Shown piece by piece: positions 46,602 to 55,637 of a stretch of DNA of 59,336 nt (the stretch's first letter is position 1; each line of letters begins with the position of its first letter). Made by a program: the position numbers and the translations under genes. The notes beneath the pieces were generated by a model. The model worked only from the letters and a program-made list of their open reading frames with translations. It ran no database searches and was not told the DNA's origin. The stretch spans positions 1 to 59,336 of the forward strand of contig CAYRTD010000006.1 in NCBI GenBank assembly GCA_964426915.1, read 5' to 3'. This DNA is from CAYRTD01 sp964426915. GTDB taxonomy: Bacteria > Bacteroidota > Bacteroidia > Bacteroidales > GCA-2748055.

Positions 46602-49457
46602 ATGCGAAAAATTTTTACTCTTTTAGTATTAGCCTTCCTGTTTGTTTCCTTTTCATTTGGTCAGCGAAACGGATTGATTACGGGACAGTTGACAGATGCC
46701 TCTAATGGTGAACCTCTGGCTTTTGCAAATGTGACATTAAAAGGTACATCCATTGGTACGGTAACTGATGAGGACGGATTTTTTACGCTTAACGGCATAC
46801 CCCCCAAGGATTATACTGTGGTAATGAGTTATGTAGGTTATCAGTCTGTTGAGAAAGAGGTGACAGTGACAGCTGGTGAAACCACCGATATCGGGGAAAA
46901 TCAACTGAATATTGCTTCTATCATGGGTGAGGAAGTTGTTGTTACAGCTCAGTTGCGGGGACAGGCATATGCGATAAACAAACAGGTAAAATCGAACAAT
47001 ATCGTTAATGTGGTGTCAAAGGAACGAATTCAGGAAGTGCCCGATGCCAATGCTGCAGAATCTTTATCCAGATTACCCGGGATTACACTAGCCCGCAGTG
47101 GGGGTGAAGGTAGCCAGGTAACGGTAAGAGGAGTATCCCCCAGGTTTAATTCCATTACCGTTAACGGGCAAACCATGCCCAGTGCAAACCCGAATGATCG
47201 TTCCGTAAATCTGAGCATGATTTCATCTGACCTTTTGGATGGGATTGAAGTATATAAAGCCCTTACACCCGATATGGATGCAGATGCTGTTGGAGGATCT
47301 GTAAATTTGGTTACCAGAACCGCCAACTCGGGATTTCAGGGGCGTGTTCAACTGGAATCAGGTTATCACACCCTTATCAATGATCTGGGAACTTACCGGG
47401 GTAATATAACCCTTGGTAACAGGTTTTTTGATGATAAACTGGGTATAATAGCCGGGGGAAACTTCCATCGGGTTGACAGGAACACGGATTTTTATGACGG
47501 ACAGATTGAACCAAAAGCCGGAACAACTACTTTCACAGGCCGCAGTGCAGACTTTAACAACCGAATTGAAACAAGGGATCGTTATGGAGTGAGTGCAACC
47601 CTTGACTATAGATTTAAAAAGGGTGAGATTGTCCTTGATCATGTCTATTCGGCAACCAGTCGCGATGTAATTACGCGCGGTAAATATGCAAGACCGTCTA
47701 TTTCTGTCATTGAATTCTCATTAAACCAATTTGAAAATTACAGCGATTTGAACAGTACAAATCTCAGGGGTGAATTTGAATTATTTAATTACCTGGACCT
47801 GTCGTTTAACTTTGGCCGTTCAGCAACCACCAATGAAACTCCCGAGGTCTATGGAGTACTCTCAGGCATGGAATCTGGATTGCTGGCAGAAGCTGAGAAT
47901 GTTTTACCATTAGAGATGTTTAAATATACCACGGAACATTACGGCCTTGATCAGTTCTTTGGCAGGCCGGGGGCAGGTAAGAGTTATAATTATCTCGAAG
48001 ATATTAACTATACAGGCCAGGTAGACTTATCCATGCCATTTAATTTTGGTTCATGGGTTTCCGGGAACGTTAAATTTGGTGGTAAGGTACGTCAGAAATA
48101 CAGGGATAGAGTGGTAGAGAATTATTGGCCCAATGATGGTGCTGCTTTGGAATATGCTTTCAGAAGAGAATTCCCCTATTATGCTGATCGTAGAGACCCT
48201 TCAGGGGAATACCCCATGGAGCTATTTATTGATCCCGATTATGCCGGTTATGATTCTCCGTTCCGGGATCACAACGATATCCCATTTGTATTCGATCCTG
48301 AAAAAGTAAGAGAAATTGAACATGCACTGCTTAAATATGACACACTCTTTAGCAGGACTACCGATGACTTTTTTCAGGAATACCAGGCGCTGGAAAGAAT
48401 CACAGCCGGTTACGTGATGGCAGATATTAAGTTGGGTAGCCGCATTACCTTCATACCCGGGTTCCGTTATGAAAACACCTTCCTTGATTTTGCAGGTACA
48501 GAAGGAACACAAAGAAGTAATGAACCTTTCAGAATGCTTAGAAATGATACTTCGGCTACAAGTAGCACGGGTGAATTTTTACCCATGGTACACTTTAAAT
48601 ATGAGTTTATCGATGGATTTGCCCTACGACTTGCTGCTACAAAGACACTGAGCCGGCCAAATTTCCTGAATTTGTCGCCTTTCTCCCAAAAAACCCTGGG
48701 AAATCAAAAAAGAATAAAATATGGGTCGGTTAACCTGGCTATTCCCACTGCCTGGAACTATGATGCTATGTTTTCATGGTTTTCCAAATATGGGCTTATT
48801 TCGGTAGGGGCATTTTATAAGGAAATATATGATATAGATATTAACGTTCGATTTATTGACTGGAGTGGAACCAATGATCCGGACGATCCCGAATATAATG
48901 AATACCGTGGGTGGGTAGTTAATGGGCCGATGAGTTCAGAAGAAACCACTACCATATACGGGGGGGAAATGGAAATACAAACAAACTTCCGATTCCTGCC
49001 GAAACCTTTTGACGGAATAGTGTTGAGCGGAAATCTTACTTTAATGGAATCAGAGACTTATTATCCCTTCTTTTATGTCGAATATCCTGCGCCAGATTTT
49101 CAGCCGGTTACTAGCGATTCATCAAGACTTAACAGCACCATTGGTCAGGCCGATTTTATCGCGAACATGACTGTTGGTTATGAAAAGGGTGGGTTTTCCG
49201 GGCGAATCAGTATGAATTACCAGGGAAGCAGGTTACGTACATCTGGTAATAGTCCTTTTTATGATGAATATGATGATGAATACATCCGTTGGGATGCTGC
49301 CCTAAGCTACAAGATAAATGTCAACTGGCAGGTACTCGCGAACCTGGTGAACTTAACCAACGCAACAGAAAGAAGGTATGTTTATTTACCCGAAAATACC
49401 AGCAGAATCGAACAATACGGAAGAAGATTTACTTTGGGTCTCAGGTATAATTTTTAA
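46602..49457 (+). CDS. TonB-dependent receptor, TIGR01782-like
   Basis: This 951-residue protein has a signal peptide (FTLLVLAFLFVSFSFGQ), a carboxypeptidase-regulatory-like domain (about 24-105, GQLTDASNGEPLAFANVTL) and a plug containing VPDANAAESLSRLPGITLARSGGEGSQVTVRG. VYKALTPDMDADAVGGSVNL follows, then a barrel ending LGLRYNF with the proper terminal Phe. The plug sequence is that of the Caulobacter-type TonB receptors, often used for carbohydrate or phosphorus-containing ligands, rather than SusC, and no SusD gene follows. It is preceded by the phased TGTCA array and followed by a T9SS-secreted protein, which probably shares its transcript. Confidence 0.93.
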   Translation: MRKIFTLLVLAFLFVSFSFGQRNGLITGQLTDASNGEPLAFANVTLKGTSIGTVTDEDGFFTLNGIPPKDYTVVMSYVGYQSVEKEVTVTAGETTDIGENQLNIASIMGEEVVVTAQLRGQAYAINKQVKSNNIVNVVSKERIQEVPDANAAESLSRLPGITLARSGGEGSQVTVRGVSPRFNSITVNGQTMPSANPNDRSVNLSMISSDLLDGIEVYKALTPDMDADAVGGSVNLVTRTANSGFQGRVQLESGYHTLINDLGTYRGNITLGNRFFDDKLGIIAGGNFHRVDRNTDFYDGQIEPKAGTTTFTGRSADFNNRIETRDRYGVSATLDYRFKKGEIVLDHVYSATSRDVITRGKYARPSISVIEFSLNQFENYSDLNSTNLRGEFELFNYLDLSFNFGRSATTNETPEVYGVLSGMESGLLAEAENVLPLEMFKYTTEHYGLDQFFGRPGAGKSYNYLEDINYTGQVDLSMPFNFGSWVSGNVKFGGKVRQKYRDRVVENYWPNDGAALEYAFRREFPYYADRRDPSGEYPMELFIDPDYAGYDSPFRDHNDIPFVFDPEKVREIEHALLKYDTLFSRTTDDFFQEYQALERITAGYVMADIKLGSRITFIPGFRYENTFLDFAGTEGTQRSNEPFRMLRNDTSATSSTGEFLPMVHFKYEFIDGFALRLAATKTLSRPNFLNLSPFSQKTLGNQKRIKYGSVNLAIPTAWNYDAMFSWFSKYGLISVGAFYKEIYDIDINVRFIDWSGTNDPDDPEYNEYRGWVVNGPMSSEETTTIYGGEMEIQTNFRFLPKPFDGIVLSGNLTLMESETYYPFFYVEYPAPDFQPVTSDSSRLNSTIGQADFIANMTVGYEKGGFSGRISMNYQGSRLRTSGNSPFYDEYDDEYIRWDAALSYKINVNWQVLANLVNLTNATERRYVYLPENTSRIEQYGRRFTLGLRYNF

Positions 49458-49529
49458 AAGATATTGAATCTCAGATAAATTTTTTATGTACAAATTATTT
49501 TTTTATTTACTAACTTAAATTTTTTAATT

Positions 49530-51068
49530 ATGAAAAACTATTACACATTAATTCTAGTTCTCGGGCTTACATTTTTTAGCCTGGGTAAAGCAACAGGACA
49601 GGAATTTCCATGGCCCGATCTTGGAGAAGCCATGATAATTGAACCGGGTGCACCAGGTACCATTAACGAAACAATTCATGGTGATACCTCAGCTACAGGG
49701 GATCGTCTTCATAACCATTACATTCTCAGAAGAGGACAGACCTACCTGTACACGGCCAGAATCCAAAATACAGGTTATCCGTTAATGGTTACAGCAGAAG
49801 ATGGTGACGGCGTATTGCCCATTGTTAAGGCTTTGGGTCCACAAGAGGGACAGGATGAAGCCGAGAGGGCATTTCATGCTGAAGGAGACCTCTACCTGAA
49901 GGATATAACTATTAATGGTTACGATCAGGGTGGAAATTATACAGATAATGCTACCGTGAGGCTGGCAGTTGATGACATTACAGTGGTATTGAAAAACGTT
50001 AATTTTGATTTTAACCGCCAGAATGCAGTCCGGATAAACGCTGTTGATTGCAAAGTTTATGCTGAGAACTGTATTTTTGGAAACCAGGGAGTTGCTGCAA
50101 GGTTATGGCAGGGATTTGCGGTACATTTCCGTGGTAACTGGACCCCGCTTGTGCATATGAGAAACAATACTTTTTATAATCATCACAGTCAGATTATGAA
50201 CAACAGGCAGTTGAAAAGGTACAATAAACTTATTTTCGAACACAACACCGTTATGAACACCGGTACACAAGGAGCTGATTTTGGAAGGCCGGATTCATTG
50301 ATCGTTAAAAACAATTTGTTTGTGAATATTGGTATCATGGGAGATGGATTTCAAGGTGACCGCGATAATTTTGTCCAACCTCATTATTACTTTTCTATAG
50401 ACTCCAGTTATACAGATACCACAAATACAACACTGCTCGATCCTTACGTTGATTTTTCGAATAACGAGTTTTACCTGGATCCGCAGGTTGCCGCGGCATT
50501 ACCCGATTCTTCAGATAAATCTACAGAAACAATGATCGCTCCGTACCTTCAAAGTCTGATAGATGACCAAACAAATATCGTGAAAGATGAGGCCTTTAGT
50601 TTTGAGAACTTCCCTGCTACATTAAATGAATATGAGGCATACATTAGTGATTTTTACACCTTTGCTGAGACCCCTGCTGAAATGCCTCAGTTCGATACAG
50701 ATTTCAGGGTACTCGACTTCTCTTACGCTACCTCTGTAGCAGCCTATTCTGCAGCAACAGACGGTGGTCCTCTTGGTGACAGGAACTGGTTCCCGGATTT
50801 CGTGAATGTTGAGAATTTTGGAGCAATTGAACAAATTAAGGTCTATCCAAATCCGGTGGAGAATCTGATTACAGTGAGTCTCAAAGGTGATCAGTCAGTC
50901 GACCGGGTTGTTATTTCCAATATTCTTGGCCAGAACATGAAATCTGTAGAGAATATTAAAGGAAAAGAATTTGTACTGGATGCAAGTGAACTGAAAACAG
51001 GTATCTATTTTGTTAAATTTTACAGCAACAATAGCTTATTAGGTACAAACAAAGTTATTAAGAAGTAA
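49530..51068 (+). CDS. T9SS-secreted right-handed beta-helix protein
   Basis: This 512-residue protein has a signal peptide (YTLILVLGLTFFSLGKATGQ). A long stretch of short beta rungs (about residues 85-290) with many Asn-rich turns follows, such as VVLKNVNFDFNRQNAVRINAVDCKVYAENCIF and IFEHNTVMNTGT. This is typical of parallel beta-helix or DUF5123-like polysaccharide-binding or -cleaving proteins. The last 80 residues are a type A sorting domain: IKVYPNPVENLITVSL, VVISNILGQNMKSV, LKTGIYFVKFYSNNSLLGTNKVIKK. The protein is therefore exported by type IX to the cell surface. No catalytic residues can be assigned with confidence. A strong terminator follows, closing the transcript that starts at 46602. 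Confidence 0.87.
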   Translation: MKNYYTLILVLGLTFFSLGKATGQEFPWPDLGEAMIIEPGAPGTINETIHGDTSATGDRLHNHYILRRGQTYLYTARIQNTGYPLMVTAEDGDGVLPIVKALGPQEGQDEAERAFHAEGDLYLKDITINGYDQGGNYTDNATVRLAVDDITVVLKNVNFDFNRQNAVRINAVDCKVYAENCIFGNQGVAARLWQGFAVHFRGNWTPLVHMRNNTFYNHHSQIMNNRQLKRYNKLIFEHNTVMNTGTQGADFGRPDSLIVKNNLFVNIGIMGDGFQGDRDNFVQPHYYFSIDSSYTDTTNTTLLDPYVDFSNNEFYLDPQVAAALPDSSDKSTETMIAPYLQSLIDDQTNIVKDEAFSFENFPATLNEYEAYISDFYTFAETPAEMPQFDTDFRVLDFSYATSVAAYSAATDGGPLGDRNWFPDFVNVENFGAIEQIKVYPNPVENLITVSLKGDQSVDRVVISNILGQNMKSVENIKGKEFVLDASELKTGIYFVKFYSNNSLLGTNKVIKK

Positions 51069-51093
51069 AGAATACAGATATTTATTAAATTTT

Positions 51094-51128
51094 AAAGATC
51101 AGGGTGCTTAGTACCCTGATCTTTTTTT
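51094..51128 (+). terminator. Rho-independent terminator after the beta-helix gene
   Basis: A perfect 12-base stem AAAGATCAGGGT/ACCCTGATCTTT with a 7-base loop is followed by TTTT. It begins 26 bases after the stop and separates the receptor/beta-helix unit from the WD40 gene. Confidence 0.88.
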
Positions 51129-51173
51129 CAACAATTTTCTTACCTTATATTTATAATTATTCATCTAGAGGCT

Positions 51174-52319
51174 GTGCGAAATCCATCAAAAATACTTCTG
51201 AGGTTAGGTAAAAATTTATTATTAATAATTTTGATCTCAGTATTTATCACTCGTTGTCAGGATCAGGATCAGGCTGAAAGACAAAGGACAGCCGGTAAAA
51301 TTGATTTTGAATTAAGCTGGGTGGAGCTTGGTGACAGTGAAGGTGAGATAGATAAGAAATCTGACAGTGCCGTTGTGGAAGCGGCTGAGTTTTCTCCTGA
51401 TGAAAAATTTATAGTCTCAGGATCTGCTCTTGGAAAAGAAATGATCATCTGGGATGCCAAAAAAGGAGATAAAATCTTTGAGAAGAAATTCAGTCATAAG
51501 ATTGAAACAGTATGTTTTAGCCCGGATAATAAATTTATTCTCACGGGCGGAGAATTTAACTATCTTTCTGTATTTGAAACGGACTCCCGGACTCAATTTA
51601 AAAGGTTGGATCTCCCATCCGGAATTGAAGGTCTACGGTACTCAAGAGATGGTGAACAATTAGCTCTTGGCAGAGAAGATGGGTTGGTAATGCTGGTTGA
51701 CCCGGATGATTTCTCCATAAAGGATTCATTATTGCACGGGTTTCATGGCAATTCACCGGATTATTCTGATAGCAACTACAGGGCGGATGTTAATTCACTC
51801 GATTTTTCTCCTGATAATAGATATCTGGTTACCGGAGGTCTTGACGGAAATATAAAAATATGGTACTTGCCGGACAAAAAGCTCATTAAAACGATAAAGG
51901 CACATAACAGTTCAATTAAATCTCTTAGAATCAATAATAAGGGAAATTGCATTGCGACTGCATCTTCCGGTATTCCGGGTGAAGGTGATAACTCCATTAA
52001 AATGTGGGATTTTAAATCCGGTGATCTCTTACATGAACTTAGCTCACCTTATGGTATTGAAGCCGTGGAATTTACCCCAACGGGCGAATTTTTACTTGGC
52101 GGTGCACTGGAAGTCCCCGGAAATATTCCGGAAAAAACTCCGGTAGGCTTTATTTATGTTTATTATATTCCTGATGACTTTCTCTCCGACCCTATCCGAC
52201 TGGTAAGCAAAGAGCCAGTGATCTTGTCGGAATATTTCAACTTCAACCCATCTGGTTCCAGAATGGTTAGTGGTCATGAAGATGGATCACTCAGGGTATG
52301 GAACATTATGTATAAGTAA
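51174..52319 (+). CDS. WD40-repeat protein, probable exported lipoprotein
   Basis: A 381-residue protein that begins with GTG, gives a basic N-terminus and a hydrophobic core (LLLIILISVFITRC) with a possible lipidation Cys28, though Arg at -1 is unusual. The rest is a beta-propeller with repeats such as VEAAEFSPDEKFIVSGS, ETVCFSPDNKFILTGG, NSLDFSPDNRYLVTGGLDGNIKIWYL and SGHEDGSLRVWNI. WD40 propellers are protein-binding scaffolds, and bacterial ones on the surface are of mostly unknown function. It is a paralogue of the protein at 55638: both start their propeller with (V)EAAEFSP and share the blade order. It stands just before the enolase-superfamily gene. Confidence 0.83.
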   Translation: MRNPSKILLRLGKNLLLIILISVFITRCQDQDQAERQRTAGKIDFELSWVELGDSEGEIDKKSDSAVVEAAEFSPDEKFIVSGSALGKEMIIWDAKKGDKIFEKKFSHKIETVCFSPDNKFILTGGEFNYLSVFETDSRTQFKRLDLPSGIEGLRYSRDGEQLALGREDGLVMLVDPDDFSIKDSLLHGFHGNSPDYSDSNYRADVNSLDFSPDNRYLVTGGLDGNIKIWYLPDKKLIKTIKAHNSSIKSLRINNKGNCIATASSGIPGEGDNSIKMWDFKSGDLLHELSSPYGIEAVEFTPTGEFLLGGALEVPGNIPEKTPVGFIYVYYIPDDFLSDPIRLVSKEPVILSEYFNFNPSGSRMVSGHEDGSLRVWNIMYK

Positions 52320-52487
52320 TACTTATATCTGTTTTCCGGTCTTAAATTAAAGTGAAAAAGTGGAAGAAGAGACGTTAGACAAATATTTGTTCAGGTCTCT
52401 TTCAACATACTTGTTATTGGAACCATCTTCTCATACGGCTAAGAAAAGGATAATGAATCCGGATCAGTTGAACAGAAAATTTTCACA

Positions 52488-53702
52488 ATGAAAAATATTC
52501 AAAACAGAAGAAAATTTATCACAACGCTTGGGATGGCAGGTCTTTCCAGTTCTTTGTTTTCAAATGTAATAGCCGACAATGCTGTCACAGACAATGAAAA
52601 TACTCCTGAAGAATCGGATATCAGGATTACCGGTGTAAAAACCTATGTTCTTCCCCGTGCCATTCTGGTTAAACTTGAAACCAATGCCGGGATTTCAGGC
52701 TGGGGTGAATCAAGTCCCAATAATACCCATCTTATACAAACTTTTATACAAACCGATATGAAGGATCGTGTAATCGGTCGCGATCCTTTTGATGTTGAAC
52801 CTCTATGGGACGAGTTATTCTGGCATAACCATGATCTTGGCCCTGCGGGAGCATTACCTTATGCCATTGCCGGTATTGATCTGGCTATGTGGGATCTGAA
52901 AGGAAAGATATTAAAGCAACCTGTGTATAAGATCCTTGGCGGAAGCTACCGAAAGGAATTTCCGGCTTATGGCGGATTCGGGATATATGGCGGTACCGTT
53001 CCTGTTGATACGGCAGTGGAGAAGGCACTGAACCTGGCTGAGAAAGGATTTAAGGTAATTAAATTACGCATGCAGATCAGGGAATATAATCTGAATCCCA
53101 ATCCCGATTTTACGCTCAAATATTATACTGCCGTTCGAAAAGCCCTGCCAGATGACATAGAACTTTTTATCGATCCAAATGAAGGCTATACCGCATCCCG
53201 TGCAATAGAAATAGGACGGGAACTTGAAGATATGGGCATGAAATATTACGAAAGCCCCTGTCCGCTGGAAGCGCATAAAGATACGGCAGCAGTAGTTGAA
53301 GCACTTGATATACCCGTACTTGCCGGTGAAAAATGCTATACACGCTGGCAATTCCGTGATTTGATACTGGAGGCAAATCCTGATGTTATCCAGCCTGATG
53401 TAATTAAATCAGGTGGAATCACTGAAGTTAAAAAGATCGCAGCATTGGGGCAAACATTCTTTAAAACAATGGCTCCGCATAATACCAAACCTACGCTTGG
53501 AACTGCGGCCGCCCTTCACGTTATGGCATCCTGCTCAAATTTCGGGCCTTTCATTGAATTTATTGAAACAGAACTCTACAAACCTGTTTTGAGTGTATTT
53601 GATAATCACGTGGAGTTTAAAGATGGTACACTTATTCTTCCGGAAGGTCCCGGACTCGGATTGATTGTTAATGAAAAAAAATTGGAAAAGATATCAGAAT
53701 AA
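52488..53702 (+). CDS. Exported mandelate racemase/muconate lactonizing enzyme-family protein
   Basis: This 404-residue enolase-superfamily protein begins with a twin-arginine-like leader (NRRKFITTLGMAGLSSSLFS). The capping domain follows (VKTYVLPRAILVKLETNAGISGWGE), then the barrel with the general-base position VIKLRMQI (K-x-R), three metal ligands in ELFIDPNEGYT (Asp), KYYESPC (Glu) and LAGEKC (Glu), and the His of TMAPHNTKP. Members abstract the alpha proton of a carboxylate, most often to dehydrate sugar acids. The substrate is unknown. Export is unusual for the superfamily, since most members are cytosolic. It is the first gene of a tightly spaced plus-strand run. Confidence 0.87.
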   Translation: MKNIQNRRKFITTLGMAGLSSSLFSNVIADNAVTDNENTPEESDIRITGVKTYVLPRAILVKLETNAGISGWGESSPNNTHLIQTFIQTDMKDRVIGRDPFDVEPLWDELFWHNHDLGPAGALPYAIAGIDLAMWDLKGKILKQPVYKILGGSYRKEFPAYGGFGIYGGTVPVDTAVEKALNLAEKGFKVIKLRMQIREYNLNPNPDFTLKYYTAVRKALPDDIELFIDPNEGYTASRAIEIGRELEDMGMKYYESPCPLEAHKDTAAVVEALDIPVLAGEKCYTRWQFRDLILEANPDVIQPDVIKSGGITEVKKIAALGQTFFKTMAPHNTKPTLGTAAALHVMASCSNFGPFIEFIETELYKPVLSVFDNHVEFKDGTLILPEGPGLGLIVNEKKLEKISE

Positions 53703-53723
53703 TAATTTAATAAAAGATTAATT

Positions 53724-54650
53724 ATGTCAGAACATATCACCCACGTAGCAGTTTACGAAGACAGCGTAAGGCTTATGAAAGCCGATAGGATTAACTTTCC
53801 TGAGATATTTATCAGGAGTGTGGAAAAAAGCTATGATAGTGGCCTGTTTTGTAGCGGATCAAGAGGTAATCACCTGTATGCCATACCTATCATTGAAAAA
53901 TATAAAAACCGTAAAGCGGATTCATTCAAAAAGGAAGAAACAGAGCAAATTGCCGGTGCCATTGGCTGGATAACACACCGGGCATCCGACCTGCAAATGA
54001 AACCCATTTTTAGAATTCTCGAAGATAAAAACCACCCGGTGTTTCATGACAATGAATGTCAGATGTATCATGATGCTATCGTCTTTAAAGAAGTATATCA
54101 GGGGGGGACAGTTTCCACTAAATCGCATTACGAAAAGCTGTCACCAGCTACCCTGGCACATGGGATGAAGGGGAATCCAGCTTCAGCCTATGTCAATGTA
54201 CCTGTTACTGAAAATGTATTCACACATTATTTTATGAGTGAATTTGCAAAACAACAGCATTTCATCAATGATATCGATGATATTAATGATTACTGTGACT
54301 TATTAGTTGATAACAGTCAGTATTTATATGAGGACCTCCGGATCTATATTGATGCCTTTCAGTCGCCGGAGTTTCACAAGCTTACCGAGTATATTCACAA
54401 TTTTAATGTGTACGATGAAGAAGACGCAATGATAAAAATTGTAAGAAACATACAGCTAAATGAAAAATACCCCACAGCCCCGGAGCTTAAAGAGGCGCTG
54501 GATACTGCTGATCAACAATCACAATACGCCCAGGCACTGAAGAAGTCATATGATTATATAACAGGTATGGGTAAGTTTTATCATGATGAGATCAGTAAAA
54601 GTCAGGTATATGATATCGTTGAGAATTATAACGAAGAGCACAGAATTTAA
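53724..54650 (+). CDS. Possible zinc-dependent phospholipase C-like protein
   Basis: A 308-residue protein without a signal peptide. It contains His-rich segments spaced like the Zn-dependent phospholipase C family: SEHITHVAVYEDSVRL at the N-terminus, SGSRGNHLYAIP near residue 44, GAIGWITHRASDLQMKP near 78, and HDNECQMYHDAIVFKEV near 108. All of these would offer His and Asp metal ligands. The rest is helical. The family assignment is tentative and from memory of motif shape. It is 21 bases after the enolase-superfamily gene and 17 bases before a paralogue, so it is almost certainly in the same operon. Cytoplasmic location would be odd for a phospholipase. Confidence 0.5.
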   Translation: MSEHITHVAVYEDSVRLMKADRINFPEIFIRSVEKSYDSGLFCSGSRGNHLYAIPIIEKYKNRKADSFKKEETEQIAGAIGWITHRASDLQMKPIFRILEDKNHPVFHDNECQMYHDAIVFKEVYQGGTVSTKSHYEKLSPATLAHGMKGNPASAYVNVPVTENVFTHYFMSEFAKQQHFINDIDDINDYCDLLVDNSQYLYEDLRIYIDAFQSPEFHKLTEYIHNFNVYDEEDAMIKIVRNIQLNEKYPTAPELKEALDTADQQSQYAQALKKSYDYITGMGKFYHDEISKSQVYDIVENYNEEHRI

Positions 54651-54667
54651 ATCCAAAAAAAAACAAG

Positions 54668-55633
54668 ATGAATAATCATATAAACAGAAGAAGTTTTTTT
54701 AAACAAAGTGCCATGGGTAGCGCTGGGGTTATCCTGGGTGGTTCATTGTTGAGTGTCAGAGATATGTTTGCAGCTGCAGCGACTAATTTAAAAGCAGGAG
54801 TAGGTGGCTTAGTGCCGGTTTCGGTTATCGAAGATGCCAACTTGCTGGTATTGCGTACAGCAAAGTTTGCAGGCGATTCGGAATACGCCCTTACATCCGA
54901 TTTGCATAACCGTCCGGCAGCACCCGGTAATAAAGGCCGGTTGGCGTCTGTTCTTCCGGTTGAGGATAAAAAATTGTTGGATTTACTGCATGCGATAAAA
55001 CAAAACAAAAGCCTTAAAAATCGCATCGAAAAAATTGCTATTGCCAATGGTTGGATTTGCAACAATGCCACCTATAAACATTTAAAACCGGTATATGGCG
55101 ACAATCCTTCACCCGAAACAATCATGGATGTTCAGGCATACCACGATGCACAATTACTAATTGAATTATCCGGTATTCAGATGACGAGTGATGTGAAAGA
55201 AGAATACCTTGCCGCCTTGTTTAATGAAATCTTGCCCCGGGCTTCAACCAGGGTGCATACATTTATTCCTGCTGAAGATGGTCACGATTGGGTAAACCGA
55301 ATGACTGACTGGAGAGTGATGAATAATAGCTATATGGATGAGCTGGCAAAAATTATGGTCCATCCTGAAATGCGCAAGAAAGAAAACTATGTGGATGGTC
55401 CGAATTTTTACAATCCCTCCGATGCCATTATCATGTACTGCCGGAACCTGCAAAATGCCAAAAATGTAAAAGTTGGTAAGATTGAAAAAGCGGTAAATGA
55501 CGCTTCTAATAGAAGTTTATATGCCAGGGTACTGGGTGAATCATTCAAAAATATAAATGCTGCCAATGAATTTATAAATAATAACATGAGTGGTAGTGAA
55601 CTGGAAGCAATGCTGTTTTCATGGAAAAAATAA
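54668..55633 (+). CDS. Tat-exported paralogue of the preceding protein, metal-site residues lost
   Basis: This 321-residue protein has a twin-arginine leader (NRRSFFKQSAMGSAGVILGG). After it, the sequence follows the previous gene product collinearly: VSVIEDANLL aligns with VAVYEDSVRL, IAIANGWICNNATYKHLKP with IAGAIGWITHRASDLQMKP, VQAYHDAQLLIEL with CQMYHDAIVFKEV, and NPSDAIIMYCRNLQ with DEEDAMIKIVRNIQ. The candidate ligand His and Asp of WITHRASD are replaced (WICNNATY), so the domain is probably non-catalytic or binds differently. Function is unknown. It lies four bases before the WD40 gene at 55638, within the operon. Confidence 0.62.
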   Translation: MNNHINRRSFFKQSAMGSAGVILGGSLLSVRDMFAAAATNLKAGVGGLVPVSVIEDANLLVLRTAKFAGDSEYALTSDLHNRPAAPGNKGRLASVLPVEDKKLLDLLHAIKQNKSLKNRIEKIAIANGWICNNATYKHLKPVYGDNPSPETIMDVQAYHDAQLLIELSGIQMTSDVKEEYLAALFNEILPRASTRVHTFIPAEDGHDWVNRMTDWRVMNNSYMDELAKIMVHPEMRKKENYVDGPNFYNPSDAIIMYCRNLQNAKNVKVGKIEKAVNDASNRSLYARVLGESFKNINAANEFINNNMSGSELEAMLFSWKK

Positions 55634-55637
55634 TATT

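Noticed and set aside
41444..51068. Classical SusC/SusD polysaccharide utilisation locus
   Set aside because: Two TonB receptors are present but neither has a SusD-like lipoprotein next to it, and the plug sequences are not SusC-like.
55590..55637. Early start for the second WD40 gene
   Set aside because: It overlaps the preceding gene and blocks the signal peptide that begins at the ATG at 55638.
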